Of a stretch of 64,000 bases of DNA, positions 44,597 to 56,083 are shown one piece after another (position 1 is the stretch's first letter; each line of letters begins with the position of its first letter). The notes beneath the pieces are model-generated. The model did no database searches and had not been told where the DNA came from. It saw nothing but the letters and a program-made list of their open reading frames with translations. The stretch comes from Neoechinorhynchus agilis (taxonomy: Eukaryota > Acanthocephala), in assembly GCA_051530055.1 (NCBI GenBank), contig CM121341.1, positions 3,968,001 to 4,032,000 on the forward strand, in the 5' to 3' direction. Position numbers and translations under genes: made by a program.

Positions 44597-47500
44597 TCTT
44601 GGAATCAAAATTCATCAATGAAGCAACTCTGAGCAAATTACAACATCTTATAAGAAGATGCAAGACCCATTCGGTGTCAATATATTCTAAAGCAGCAACG
44701 AAGTTGGCGGGTATATTCAAAAAGAAACCAAAACAGGAGGATAAAAGAATGATCTATAATGTACCATGCAGACAATGTGGAAAATATTCTTGGAATTAAA
44801 ATTCATCAATGAAGCAACTCTGAACAAATTACAACATCTTTTAAGAAGATGCAAGACCCATTCGGTGTCAATATATTCTAAAGCAGCAACGAAGTTGGCG
44901 GGTATATTCAAAAAGAAACCAAAACAAGAGGATAAAAATATAATCTATAAAGTACCATGCAGACAATGTGGAAAATATTCTTGGAATCAAAATTCATCAA
45001 TGAAGCAACTCTGAGCAAATTACAACATCTTATAAGAAGATGCAAGACCCATTCGGTGTCAATATATTCTAAAGCAGCAACGAAGTTGGCGGGTGTATTC
45101 AAAAAGAAACCAAAACAAGAGGATAAAAGAATGATCTATAATGTACCATGCAGACAATGTGGAAAATATTCCTGGAATTAAAATTCATCAATGAAGCAAC
45201 TCTGAACAAATTACAACATCTTATAAGAAGATGCAAGACCCATTCGGTGTCAATATATTCTAAAGCAGCAACGATGTTTTCCGGTATATTCAAAAAGGAA
45301 CCAAAACAAGAGGATAAAAGTATAGTCTATAAAGTACCATGCGGACAATGTGGAAAATATTCTTGGAATCAAAAATCATCAATGAAGCAACTCTGAGCAA
45401 ATTACAGCATCGTATAAGAAGATGCAAGACCCATTCGGTGTCAATATATTCTAAAGCAGCAACGAAGTTTTCCGGTATATTCAAAAAGGAACCAAAACAA
45501 GAGGATAAAAGTATAGTCTATAAAGTACCATGCAGACAATGTGGAAAATATTCTTGGAATAAAAATTCATCAATGAAGCAACTCTGAGCAAATTACAGCA
45601 TCGTATAAGAAGATGCAAGACACATTCGGTGTCAATATATTCTAAAGCAGCAACGAAGTTTTCCGGTATATTCAAAAAGGAACCAAAACAAGAGGATAAA
45701 AGTATAGTCTATAAAGTACCATGCAGACAATGTGGAAAATATTCTTGGAATCAAAATTCATCAATGAAGCAACTCTGAGCAAATTACAGCATCGTATAAG
45801 AAGATGCAAGATCCATTCGGTGTCAATATATTCTAAAGCAGCAACGAAGTTGGCGGGTGTATTCAAAAAGGAACCAAAACAAGAGGATAAAAGAAAGATC
45901 TATAATGTACCATGCAGACAATGTGGAAAATATTCTTGGAATTAAAATTCATCAATGAAGCAACTCTGAACAAATTACAACATCTTTTAAGAAGATGCAA
46001 GACCCATTCGGTGTCAATATATTCTAAAGCAGCAACGAAGTTGGCGGGTATATTCAAAAAGAAACCAAAACAAGAGGATAAAAGTATAATCTATAAAGTA
46101 CCATGCAGACAATGTGGAAAATATTCTTGGAATTAAAATTCATCAATGAAGCAACTCTGAACAAATTACAACATCTTATAAGAAGATGCAAGACCCATTC
46201 GGTGTCAATATATTCTAAAGCAGCAACGAAGTTTTCCGGTATATTCAAAAAGAAACCAAAACAAGAGGATAAAAGTATAATCTATAAAGTACCATGCAGA
46301 CAATGTGGAAAATATTCTTGGAATCAAAATTCATCAATGAAGCAACACTGAGCAAATTACAACATCTTATAAGAAGATGCAAGACCCATTCGGTGTCAAT
46401 ATATTCTAAAGCAGCAACGAAGTTTTCCGGTATATTCAAAAAGAAACCAAAACAAGAGGATAAAAGTACAATCTATAAAGTACCATGCAGACAATGTGGA
46501 AAATATTCTTGGAATCAAAATTCATCAATGAAGCAACTCTGAACAAATTACAACATCTTATAAGAAGATGCAAGACCCATTCGGTGTCAATATATTCTAA
46601 AGCAGCAACGAATTTGGCGGGTGTATTCAAAAAGAAACCAAAACAAGAGGATAAAAGAATTATCTATAATGTACCATGCAGACAATGTGGAAAATATTCT
46701 TGGAATTAAAATTCATCAATGAAGCAACTCTGAACAAATTACAACATCTTATAAGAAGATGCAAGACCCATTCGGTGTCAATATATTCTAAAGCAGCAAC
46801 GAAGTTTTCTGGTATATTCAAAAAGAAACCAAAACAAGAGGATAAAAGTATAATCTATAAAGTACCATGCAGACAATGTGGAAAATATTCTTGGAATCAA
46901 AATTCATCAATGAAGCAACTCTGAACAAATTACAACATCTTATAAGAAGATGCAAGACCCATTCGGTGTCAATATATTCTAAAGCAGCAACGAAGTTGGC
47001 GGGTATATTCAAAAAGAAACCAAAACAAGAGGATAAAAGTATAATCTATAAAGTACCATGCAGACAATGTGGAAAATATTCTTGGAATTAAAATTCATCA
47101 ATGAAGCAACTCTGAACAAATTACAGCATTGTATAAGAAGATGCAAGACCCATTCGGTGTCAATATATTCTAAAGCAGCAACGAAGTTTTCCGGTATATT
47201 CAAAAAGGAACCAAAACAAGAGGATAAAAGTATAGTCTATAAAGTACCATGCAGACAATGTGGAAAATATTCTTGGAATAAAAATTCATCAATGAAGCAA
47301 CTCCGAGCAAATTACAGCATCGTATAAGAAGATGCAAGACCCATTCGGTGTCAATATATTCTAAAGCAGCAACGAAGTTTTCCGGTATATTCAAAAAGGA
47401 ACCAAAACAAGAGGATAAAAGTATAGTCTATAAAGTACCATGCAGACAATGTGGAAAATATTCTTGGAATCAAAATTTATCAATGAAGCAACTCTGAGCA

Positions 47501-49140
47501 AATTACAGCATCGTATAAGAAGATGCAAGACCCATTCGGTGTCAATATATTCTAAAGCAGCAACGAAGTTGGCGGGTGTATTCAAAAAGGAACCAAAACA
47601 AGAGGATAAAAGTATAATCTATAAAGCACCATGCAGACAATGTGGAAAATATTCTTGGAATCAAAATTCATCAATGAAGCAACTCTGAGCAAATTACAGC
47701 ATCGTATAAGAAGATGCAAGACCCATTCGGTGTCAATATATTCTAAAGCAGCAACGAAGTTGGCGGGTGTATTCAAAAAGAAACCAAAACAAGAGGATAA
47801 AAGAATGATCTATAATGTACCATGCAGACAATGTGGAAAGTATTCTTGGAATCAAAATTCATCAATGAAGCAACTCTGAACAAATTACAACATCTTATAA
47901 GAAGATGCAAGACCCATTCGGTGTCAATATATTCTAAAGCAGCAACGAAGTTGGCGGGTGTATTCAAAAAGAAACCAAAACAAGAGGATAAAAGTATAAT
48001 CTATAAAGTACCATGCAGACAATGTGGAAAATATTCTTGGAATCAAAATTCATCAATGAAGCAGCTCTGAACAAATTACAACATCTTATAAGAAGATGCA
48101 AGACCCATTCGGTGTCAATATATTCTAAAGCAGCAACGAAGTTTTCCGGTATATTCAAAAAGGAACCAAAACAAGAGGATAAAAGAATGATCTATAATGT
48201 ACCATGCAGACAATGTGGAAAATATTCTTGGAATCAAAATTCATCAATGAAGCAACTCTGAGCAAATTACAACATCTTATAAGAAGATGCAAGACCCATT
48301 CGGTGTCAATATATTCTAAAGCAGCAACGAAGTTTTCCGGTATATTCAAAAAGAAACCAAAACAAGAGGATAAAAGTATAATCTATAAAGTACCATGCAG
48401 ACAATGTGGAAAATATTCTTGGAATCAAAATTCATCAATGAAGCAACTCTGAACAAATTACAACATCTTTTAAGAAGATGCAAGACCCATTCGGTGTCAA
48501 TATATTCTAAAGCAGCAACGAAGTTGGCGGGTGTATTCAAAAAGAAACCAAAACAAGAGGATAAAAGAATGATCTATAATGTACCATGCAGACAATGTGG
48601 AAAATATTCTTGGAATCAAAATTCATCAATGAAGCAACTCTGAACTAATTACAACATCTTATAAGAAGATGCAAGACCCATTCGGTGTCAATATATTCTA
48701 AAGCAGCAACGAAGTTTTCCGGTATATTCAAAAAGGAACCAAAACAAGAGGATAAAAGAATGATCTATAATGTACCATGCAGACAATGTGGAAAATATTC
48801 TTGGAATCAAAATTCATCAATGAAGCAACTCTGAACAAATTACGACATCTTATAAGAAGATGCAAGACCCATTCGGTGTCAATATATTCTAAAGCAGCAA
48901 CGAAGTTTTCCGGTATATTCAAAAAGGAACCAAAACAAGAGGATAAAAGAATGATCTATAATGTACCATGCAGACAATGTGGAAAATATTCTTGGAATCA
49001 AAATTCATCAATGAAGCAACTCTGAACAAATTACAACATCTTATAAGAAGATGCAAGACCCATTCGGTGTCAATATATTCTAAAGCAGCAACGAAGTTTT
49101 CCGGTATATTCAAAAAGAAACCAAAACAAGAGGATAAAAG
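44597..49140 (+). repeat. Satellite of 24 monomers, exact 191-bp period, derived from a PLE endonuclease
   Basis: Equivalent points recur at 44720, 44911, 45102 and so on up to 49113, i.e. 23 steps of exactly 191 bp with no net indel. Each monomer translates (plus) as NEATLNKLQHLIRRCKTHSV, then YSKAATK, FKKKPKQEDKSIIYKVP and CRQCGKY, the linker and first strand of a PLE GIY-YIG domain. Because 191 is not a multiple of 3, the frame ends shortly after each junction. Monomers differ at a few sites (LAG or FSG; KKKP or KKEP; RMIYN or SIIYK or SIVYK) in mixed combinations without a regular higher-order pattern. Confidence 0.95.
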
Positions 49141-49640
49141 TATAATTGAAGTACCATGCAGACAATGCGGAAAATATTATGTTCGACAAACAAGTCAAGG
49201 ACTAAAAAAGCGTATTGACCAACATAAATATTGTGTGCGCAGAGCAGATACGTCGTCCGCCATCAGTAATCATGTTGTAAAAACGAATCATGAGATCGGA
49301 TTTTAGGATGCTCATCAGATCATGATCGAGAGTGACTGGAAAAGGAGGGTAATCAAAGAGGCGGTAATGATAAACAACAACTGTATGGATGGGAATACCT
49401 CTAGCTGGAAGCTGAAGATTCCATATAAACTGAGACCTGCTGTATGGATGGGAATACCTCTAGCTGGAAGCTGAAGATTCCATATAAACTGAGACCTGCT
49501 CAGGGGGCACCCGAGTTCTGCCCATGCTACACTCACCATGAACTATTCTGGATACCTGAAGAGGTCTGCATGCAGACGAAAATTCGTACAAATAAATCAG
49601 TCACCGGTGAGGTTAATAAGGTTGCAACTATCAATAAATT
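49100..49640 (+). mobile_element. PLE 3' part: GIY-YIG end and tail
   Basis: The last monomer runs on into VPCRQCGKYYVRQTSQGLKK and IDQHKYCVRRADTSSAISNH (to 49305), the rest of the GIY-YIG domain, then IMIESDWKRRVIKEAVMI (typical PLE C-terminus). A 59-bp tandem duplication follows (49382-49440 and 49441-49499). The tail holds the hairpin motif CTGAAGAGGTCTGCATGCAG then ACGAAAATTC (49556-49585) and AAATAAA. The RT is absent. This is the source of the 191-bp satellite, or its surviving edge. Confidence 0.75.
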
Positions 49641-50754
49641 GGAATCCCCCCCGATTGAAATCAAAGACACAATAATATTTTACCTAAACAACCAATACGA
49701 AATTCATAATTACCTCACAAAAGGTTAAAATCGACCTTTTTGAACTCATTTATTCCTAGCTATTGTTCAAATTAATGCAATTTTACAAGCAAACTGCATT
49801 TCCACATTAATGGATTAGTTTTTGCTCGCTGATTGTCGAAATTTTGACATATGAAGAAAAAGGTCATATTAGTGAGAAGCACTTCCTCCCGCTCTTCGGA
49901 TTCCCGAAAACCCAATGAGATATATTTAGTTTTTTTTAAATCTAGACGTCAGATACTAAAGTTCTTATTATGCAAGAGGTGGAAGTTGTTTAGAAAAGCA
50001 AAATTAGTCTCCAGAGAATACCATAATTTTAGTTTTATTGTTGAAAATAATCACTTTTTTAACTTTGTACCCCATTGTACACTTTCGTTTTTGTTTCCGA
50101 CTTTAATTGCCGGAAATTGTTGAATTTCCAATGTTATAAACCTATGCTGGAGACATTTCACATTCTCCTTTCTGAAGACGATTTAATATTTCAAGTTTTG
50201 TTCCGCGTTTCCTGTTCGAATTTAAAGCCATTACAGTTCACAGACAATAAACTGATCGAATATTCCATTATCGAATCAAGGATTTTCTTTTACTAGGGAG
50301 AGTATCGCATTTTTGACTTCAAGCGAAACAACCTTTGAGCATTTTGCGGCTAGAAAACGCACTTTTAAATAAAGTTCATGTAATTAACAAAAAATATACC
50401 TGGATAATCGGCGTTCCATTGTAATTTGTAGCTTGAAATTCCTAGTTCCAGCTTAACAAACGATGTGATATTAGGAACCTTTGAAACTCAAGCGGGTGAA
50501 ATTCAACATAGAAAAGCATACGAATGATAGCGGAAAAGAAAGTTGAGTAAATAAAATCAAAAATAAAGAAGCAAATTAAAAGTTTCGCAAACAAGTGAAA
50601 ATTATAGCATGCGAAGCGCGAGAGCTGAGTGTTATTGAACAAGAAAAAATGACAGAAATGCATAAAATGGCAAGGCAATAACGGTTCCGGTTTAATAAAA
50701 AAGTTCTGAGAAGGTACGACTTAGACAGTTGCAAAGAAGTTGCTCACGGATACA
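49641..50754. other. No gene seen
   Basis: AT-rich. Small open frames (for example 49851-50123) have no recognised relatives and no good start context. Confidence 0.5.
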
Positions 50755-50888
50755 TTTTGCTTGGTGATTGAGAAAATAGAAATTAATTTATTAACCCCTT
50801 TCCCAATTTCCTGAAGAAGTCGGACGAAACGGACGAAATATTTTGAATTAATAAAATTAATCTCTATTTTCTCAATCATCAAACAAAA
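50755..50888 (+). repeat. Inverted-repeat element with CGAAATA hairpin motif
   Basis: Arms 50755-50793 (TTGGTGATTGAGAAAATAGA) and 50849-50888 (TCTATTTTCTCAATCATCAA) are reverse complements. Between them, next to the right arm, is CTGAAGAAGTCGGACGAAAC then GGACGAAATATTTTG (50811-50845), followed by AATAAA at its border. Same architecture as 38695-38894 and 55483-55628. Confidence 0.7.
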
Positions 50889-50962
50889 TATACGTTAGAC
50901 AGTATAGGATGGCTTCTTATAAAGGGATAATAAGAACACGTTTTATTTGTTGCTTTACAAAG

Positions 50963-51090
50963 AAGAGGACCCATGCACCTTTGGGTCCTCATAAGCACAC
51001 AGATATTTTGTTTTTTGTATTTACGTTCGAATGGAAATGTCCGGTCGGGGATGTCCGTTCGAGTGGGAATTTCCGGTCGGGTCCGTTCGC
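50963..51090. repeat. Direct repeat, left copy (partner 52168-52290)
   Basis: About 115 bp (CCATGCACCTTTGGGTCCTC, then TTTTTTGTATTTACGTTCGA, then short CCGGTCGGG-type subrepeats) are essentially identical to 52168-52282. It is related in reverse complement to the 160-bp repeats at 8.4 kb. Confidence 0.85.
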
Positions 51091-51452
51091 AGCCGAGATC
51101 CCCACTTGCACCCGACCGCATTACCCAATTTACGGTTGATCAGCAGGGCTTCCGAGATAGAGAGTTCAATGGGATCTAATGCCCGATAAACTGCCTTACA
51201 GACTCGTATTTTTTCTGCCTAAACCAAAAACTAAATAAAGTTGTACTGGATTTTATTTAAAACACAAATGTTTTAGTTCCACAAGCAATTTTCAAACGCA
51301 CTTGATTGTAAACAAGCGTTAAACATTGTTGACAAGAGCGTTCTCCATATTTAGAGAAGTCGATGAGAAAGGTAACCAGTTTGCTCCGATTTAATTCGGG
51401 ATACATTCAAGGGAGTTGCATTACTTTTGGTATATTGCCATCTACAGTCACC

Positions 51453-51875
51453 ATGAACGTAATCTATCATTTTCTACTCGTATGGACATTCTTTGTCTTT
51501 GCCAATCGCTGTATGAGCTTCGACTCAAAAATATTTGGATGGATAAATATCGATGAAAGCTCTGAACAATTCCCTGAGTGGTTCGTTGGCAAACATTTGG
51601 TCAAAACAGAAAAACAGCTTGAAGATGGGTCAAAAGAAGAGATGCAAGTTTCCATCAAACCGAAAAATGACACCGTCGCCGTTACAGAAACGAATACTAC
51701 CGAAATTATCGAAGGATCTCGCAAAAGAAATCTAACGAAGAACATGGATATCTCGACTGAAGGAACAACTACCGATAAAGGTAAGAAAAAAAAAATTAAC
51801 AGGATAAAAATATGGATTTCGCCAAACAGCAAGATTAGTGTCGAGCAACAGCATAGATTTATTCGTTCATCGTAG
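51453..51875 (+). CDS. Small secreted protein, unknown family
   Basis: Open frame of 140 codons from ATG at 51453, chosen because it is preceded by CAGTCACC and directly followed by a signal peptide (VIYHFLLVWTFFVFANRC); an in-frame ATG at 51363 would bury it. The mature part (SFDSKIFGWINIDESSEQF) is hydrophilic with two N-glycosylation sequons and a Lys-rich stretch (DKGKKKKINRIKIW). It has no cysteine pattern and no membrane anchor. Not recognised. A GTAAG near 51780 could be a donor, but the frame stays open beyond it. Confidence 0.5.
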   Translation: MNVIYHFLLVWTFFVFANRCMSFDSKIFGWINIDESSEQFPEWFVGKHLVKTEKQLEDGSKEEMQVSIKPKNDTVAVTETNTTEIIEGSRKRNLTKNMDISTEGTTTDKGKKKKINRIKIWISPNSKISVEQQHRFIRSS

Positions 51876-52167
51876 TTAGCATAGAGTTATATAATCTTTT
51901 ATTTGTTGACAAGGGGTTAAAGGTAAATTATTGATAGAGTTCATTTAGGCAAAATGTTAAGAATATAAAAAATCACACATTTTGGCCCAAATTAACCGTA
52001 GTCGGCACCGATATTTCTACTATTTTTTGTTTGTTTTCTCATTGGCCTCTAAGTCAGTGAGGTAAACAGAGGAAGGAGCTGTCGCCTTGGATTTCCAGCG
52101 TCATTGACTTGTTGTACCTATCGAGATCAAAGCACGAATAACTTTGATGAATTTGTGTTTAAAAAAT

Positions 52168-52290
52168 TGGACCCATGCACCTTTGGGTCCTCATAAGCAC
52201 ACAGATATTTTGTTTTTTGTATTTACGTTCGAATGGAAATGTCCGGTCGGGGATGTCCGTTCGAGTGGGAATTTCCGGTCGGGTGGGAAT
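52168..52290. repeat. Direct repeat, right copy (partner 50963-51090)
   Basis: Matches the left copy for about 115 bp, then the CCGGTCGGGTGGGAAT subrepeats continue differently. The two copies bracket the small secreted-protein gene. Confidence 0.85.
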
Positions 52291-52476
52291 ATCAGGTTTA
52301 GTTATGTCGATATGTAAGGTACCGGGGAATGGGATGTCCATTCTCGTGGGAATTGGCGGATATTGTTTGCAGAAGCGCTTTCAAGGTTGGTCTTTCCTCG
52401 TATTCATTTCAAGTTATGATATCCGAGAGAAGATTGGGCAGCATGGAAAAAGGAGCGTAAATATACGAGGATGAAA

Positions 52477-53600
52477 TTAATTAGGATTACGAGTGTTGTG
52501 CTCGTGTGAAAAGGGAAGAAATTGTTCAGCTGGGGTTGAGAGGCGTTTTGTTTGTTTTATGAAAATAGCATCAAGGCATTCGGCGAGAAGGAGAAAGTCA
52601 GTTGCGTGAATTTTATATGCTTTTTTATGAAACATTTCAAGACGGCCGATTTGAGATTTCGATAGGTTGCAAAATACGGGATAACCGCAGGCGAGGGAAG
52701 GTAAAATAAAAATGAAGTAAAATTTGGAGAGATCGGGTGAATGGATTCCTAAATGTCGGAGGCGTTTGAGGAGATAAATATTAAAGGTGTTGTGCTTGAG
52801 GGAAGGTGTGATGTGCGAGTGCCATTTCAAGTTTGATTGAAATTGGAGACCCAGAATTCTGAGTGGGTGGTTACTCGTAGGATGTTATTTAGAAGCTCAG
52901 AGATGATGTGGAGTTGCAGGAGAATTAGGAGATCATTTCGATGCATTTAAAGAAATTCAGGTGGAGTTTGTGATTGGTGCCGAAATCTTTTATATGTGTG
53001 ATTTCTTTAGAGGTTAAAGAAAGGGCGAGGTGGGATGGTGAATGGGCGATGAGGGTAATATCGTCGGCGTATAAGAAGAGTTTAGAGTGAGAGGAGAGAG
53101 GTTTGAGGTTGTTGAGGAAAATGTTAAAGAGAAGTGGTGACAACAGACCACCTTGGTGTACGCCTTTGGTGAGAGATATTCTGATAGAGGAGGTAGAACG
53201 GCAGTGAATGTATTGTTTGCGATTGTGAAGATAAGATTCGAGCCAGCGGATCTGCCACAAGTTGAGACCCGGGGTCGAATGCTTTCGATAAATCAAGTTG
53301 AATGAGATGGGTGACGCGAGAGGGATTATTGTCGAGATTTCTTAGGAGTGTGTAATAAATGCAAAGTAAGACATCGGTTGCAGAAAATTTGGGCCGGAAG
53401 CCGAATTGCAGGGGCGATAACTTTTCGTTGAGAAGTGAAAGAAGGCGAGATTTAAAACATTTTTCGATGGTTTTTGAAAGAACGGCAGGTAGAATGGAAA
53501 TTGGACGGAATGATTCGGCCGAAATGGGATGCCCTTTTTTTGAACAAGGATAACTTTAGCAGTTTTAAGGCATGAGGGGTAGAAGGATAACACATTAATG
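52477..53600 (-). mobile_element. LINE, Jockey/I-like RT region, truncated
   Basis: Minus-strand pieces in order: KTAKVILVQKKG (near 53560), a finger region, GVHQGGLLSPLLFNIFLNNL (near 53130), the catalytic LFLYADDITLIAHSP (near 53050), then KWHSHITPSLKHNTFNIYLL and KRLRHLGIHS (near 52770) and HEHNTRNPN (52480). Frames break near 52830-52925 and 53296-53342. It is the same family as the LINE at 4.6-6.6 kb. The 5' side with the endonuclease is missing. Confidence 0.85.
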
Positions 53601-53880
53601 CGTTTGATTGAAATTAATACCGCAAATTCGAATCAGTGTTGAATAGCAACAAATTTTCTAAACTAGTTCTTCAAACGCTGCTGTTCGTCCCGGATATCTT
53701 CTTGAATTAAACATCCGAGTTTAACATGAATGACAGCAAATGTTCGCATTCATTATTATTAAAATATAAATCTTCATTTATTATAAGATTGTTTATAGAA
53801 AATCTCAGCTTGTTTCTATGAAACCAACAAAATGTTATGCCACATTTGCAAAACAACGATGAGCTCTCAGTCACGTTTAG

Positions 53881-53960
53881 TATAAATATCGGGTCGTTTT
53901 TACTACGAGATCGTATTCTCGTTCACAAAAACATAGCCTCGGTTCATTGTAAGTGTTTGA
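53881..53960 (+). promoter_or_regulatory. Possible TATA box, short exon and splice donor
   Basis: TATAAATA (53881-53888) is followed about 65 nt later by CGGTTCATTGTAAGTG, a strong donor-like site. This could be a first exon or a spliced-leader-like gene. No clear downstream Sm-binding site was found, and the rest of the putative gene is covered by a repeat. Confidence 0.25.
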
Positions 53961-54017
53961 ATATTGAATTATTTACGTTTTATATGGCGGAAAAATTGAG
54001 ATAATTTATTAAGTCAA

Positions 54018-54051
54018 ATATTTCGGCACACAATCTTGTGCCTTCATCAAG
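54018..54051 (-). repeat. CGAAATA hairpin motif, PLE-tail type
   Basis: The reverse complement reads TTGATGAAGGCACAAGATTG then TGTGCCGAAATATTTGAC, with a 5-bp GGCAC/GTGCC stem and TAATAAA after it. A more decayed version (ATGAAGAGCACAGGATTGTG) lies on the plus strand at 54444-54470. The rest of the element was not recognised. Confidence 0.55.
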
Positions 54052-54580
54052 GGTTTTAAGTATTTTATTCAAACTTTTTAAAATAAAAAATACTCACAGC
54101 AGGTTCCTTTCTTAGTCCTTTGGATTCTATAAAGTTCATCAGAACGTTCATATATAACTCCTTTATATTTTACACTTCTATTTGCTCTTAAAATATGGAA
54201 GCTCCTCTTTTCCAATAAAGAGAAAATCTCTAAGATTCAAAGGTTTTCAAAAAAGGAACTTTTATACATTTCAGGGTACAACTGGTAATAATCTCCACAT
54301 TTCTAAAAGTATCTGCTATCGATTAATTTTTTTAAACAAAGTATTAATTTCTCAAAAAATAAAGACCGATCGATAGTTGTTTTTCCATATTAAAATCTGC
54401 AATAGATTTAATGATTTACACTATTTAAAAACAAAGTTTCCTCCATGAAGAGCACAGGATTGTGCGGTAAATTCTTAGCTCAACTTATTTTAGAACATCT
54501 CGACTGTTTAAAATTTCTAAACTATTCAAAACGCAAAACTAGGAATTTAATTTTATTTCAGCAAATTCCTTTTTGGTAGT
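54052..54580. other. No gene seen
   Basis: AT-rich spacer leading into the 169-bp repeat, with the decayed hairpin motif noted at 54444. Confidence 0.5.
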
Positions 54581-55522
54581 TCAGTTTATTGATTGTCGAC
54601 TGATTTCTCAACCGCACGTTATTTTTATCGATTGTTCTTTATTTAAGCAATTGAAGCGGTTGAAAAACAAATCGATTTATTTTCGAACCAATATTTCAGA
54701 GTTTTACTCCTAATTTTGGTGAAAATCAGTTTGCTCAACCGCATTTTGATCAGTTTATTGATTGTCGACTGATTTCGCGCATGTCATTTTTATCGATTGT
54801 TCTTTATTTAAGCAATTGAAGCGGTTGAAAAACAAATCGATTTAGAACCAATATTTCAGAGTTTTACTCCTAATTTTGGTGAAAATCAGTTTGCTCAACC
54901 GCATTTTGATCAGTTTATTGATTGTCGACTGATTTCTTAAGCGCATGTTATTTTTATCGATTGTTCTTTATTTAAGCAATTGAAGCGGTTGAAAAACAAA
55001 TCGATTTATTTTCGAACCAATATTTCAGAGTTTTACTCCTAATTTTGGTGAAAATCAGTTTGCTCAACCGCATTTTGATCAGTTTATTGATTGTCGACTG
55101 ATTTCTCAACCGCATGTTATTTTTATCGATTGTTCTTTATTTAAGCAATTGAAGCGGTTGAAAAACAAATCGATTTATTTTCGAACCAATATTTCAGAGT
55201 TTTACTCCTAATTTTGGTGAAAATCAGTTTGCTCAACCGCATTTTGATCAGTTTATTGATTGTCGACTGATTTCTCAACCGCATGTTATTTTTATCGATT
55301 GTTCTTTATTTAAGCAATTGAAGCGGTTGAAAAACAAATCGATTTATTTTCGAACCAATATTTCAGAGTTTTACTCCTAATTTTGGTGAAAATCAGTTTG
55401 CTCAGCCGCATTTTGATCAGTTTATTGATTGTCGACTGATTTCTCAACCGCATGTTATTTTTATCGATTGTTCTTTATTCGGGCAATCGAAGCGGTTGAA
55501 AACAAATCGATTTATTTTCGGA
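54581..55522. repeat. Tandem repeat, 169-bp unit, about 5.5 copies
   Basis: Units start TCAGTTTATTGATTGTCGAC at 54581, 54750, 54910, 55079, 55248 and 55417. They contain TTAAGCAATTGAAGCGGTTG and CGAACCAATATTTCAGAG. One unit is 9 bp shorter. Copies are nearly identical. Confidence 0.95.
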
Positions 55523-55628
55523 CTTTTTCAGAATACGATTTTTTCGCAGTGCATCTTTCAGAACCCTGACGAAGTCCGAAATATTGGTTCGAAAACAAAA
55601 TATATTTGTTTTCAACCGTTTCAATTGC
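55483..55628 (+). repeat. Inverted-repeat element at the end of the 169-bp array
   Basis: The last array unit (GCAATCGAAGCGGTTGAAAA) is the left arm. The right arm (TTTTCAACCGTTTCAATTGC, 55608-55628) is its reverse complement, with CTGACGAAGTCCGAAATATT (55566-55585) just before the right arm. The 169-bp array therefore looks like an amplification of the left part of such an element. Confidence 0.65.
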
Positions 55629-55771
55629 TTAAATGAACTACGAAACACTCTTTTTTCCCTTTGGGTCCGACTTAAAGACGGAAATAAAACATTGGTGAAT
55701 TTAAGAAGTGAAAAGTGAAGGGGTTTAGAAAAACCCAAATAACAAATCGCACCACTCAACAATTTACTCCT

Positions 55772-56083
55772 TTAATCATCCTCCGCACCTTCCATATGAA
55801 CATCTTCGACTACTTTAGCCTCTTTTTCCTCTTGATCGGCTTCTCGAACATACAGAACATTATTACATCTGATCAATAGATCGCCAAGCTTCACATTGTC
55901 TTTTAATGATCCCGGGACTCGCTCCACAGCGTGAGAAAGTTGAAAGTTCATGTATTGGTCGAACGAAACAAGAATTCCGGTGTATTCCATTCCCCATTTA
56001 AGCCGAACTACAACCGTTTTCCCGGTTAGGGAATTCAGAAACGGCCGAGGGTTGCGAAGAACACTACGGACGTTGGATGACAT
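55772..56083 (-). CDS. SNRPF: Small nuclear ribonucleoprotein F (SmF)
   Basis: 103 codons from ATG at 56083 to TAA at 55772. The protein reads [39 protein letters not shown] (Sm1 motif, residues about 30-55), a linker, then [18 protein letters not shown] (Sm2, about 70-85). Human SmF has [20 protein letters not shown] and [16 protein letters not shown] at the same places. SmF is a ring subunit of the spliceosomal Sm heptamer on U1, U2, U4 and U5 snRNA. The acidic C-terminal tail ([10 protein letters not shown]) is longer than in human (86 residues). I chose MSSNV over the upstream in-frame ATG near 56133 because a splice acceptor (TTAACTTCCCAG) lies 13 nt before it. No intron interrupts the coding part. 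Confidence 0.9.
   Translation of the reverse strand: MSSNVRSVLRNPRPFLNSLTGKTVVVRLKWGMEYTGILVSFDQYMNFQLSHAVERVPGSLKDNVKLGDLLIRCNNVLYVREADQEEKEAKVVEDVHMEGAEDD

Noticed and set aside
44454-49113. Row of 64-codon minus-strand frames and 74-82-codon plus-strand frames
   Set aside because: They recur every 191 bp with the satellite. The plus frames are slices of a GIY-YIG domain and the minus frames their complement; none can make a whole domain.
49556-49585. Calling the CTGAAGAG...GACGAAA motif a functional hammerhead ribozyme
   Set aside because: An extra purine sits between CUGANGA and the stem in the copies examined and no closing stem I/III with a cleavable UH was found, so only a resemblance is claimed.
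55475-55762. 95-codon minus frame next to SmF
   Set aside because: Covers the last 169-bp unit and the foldback arm; not a gene.
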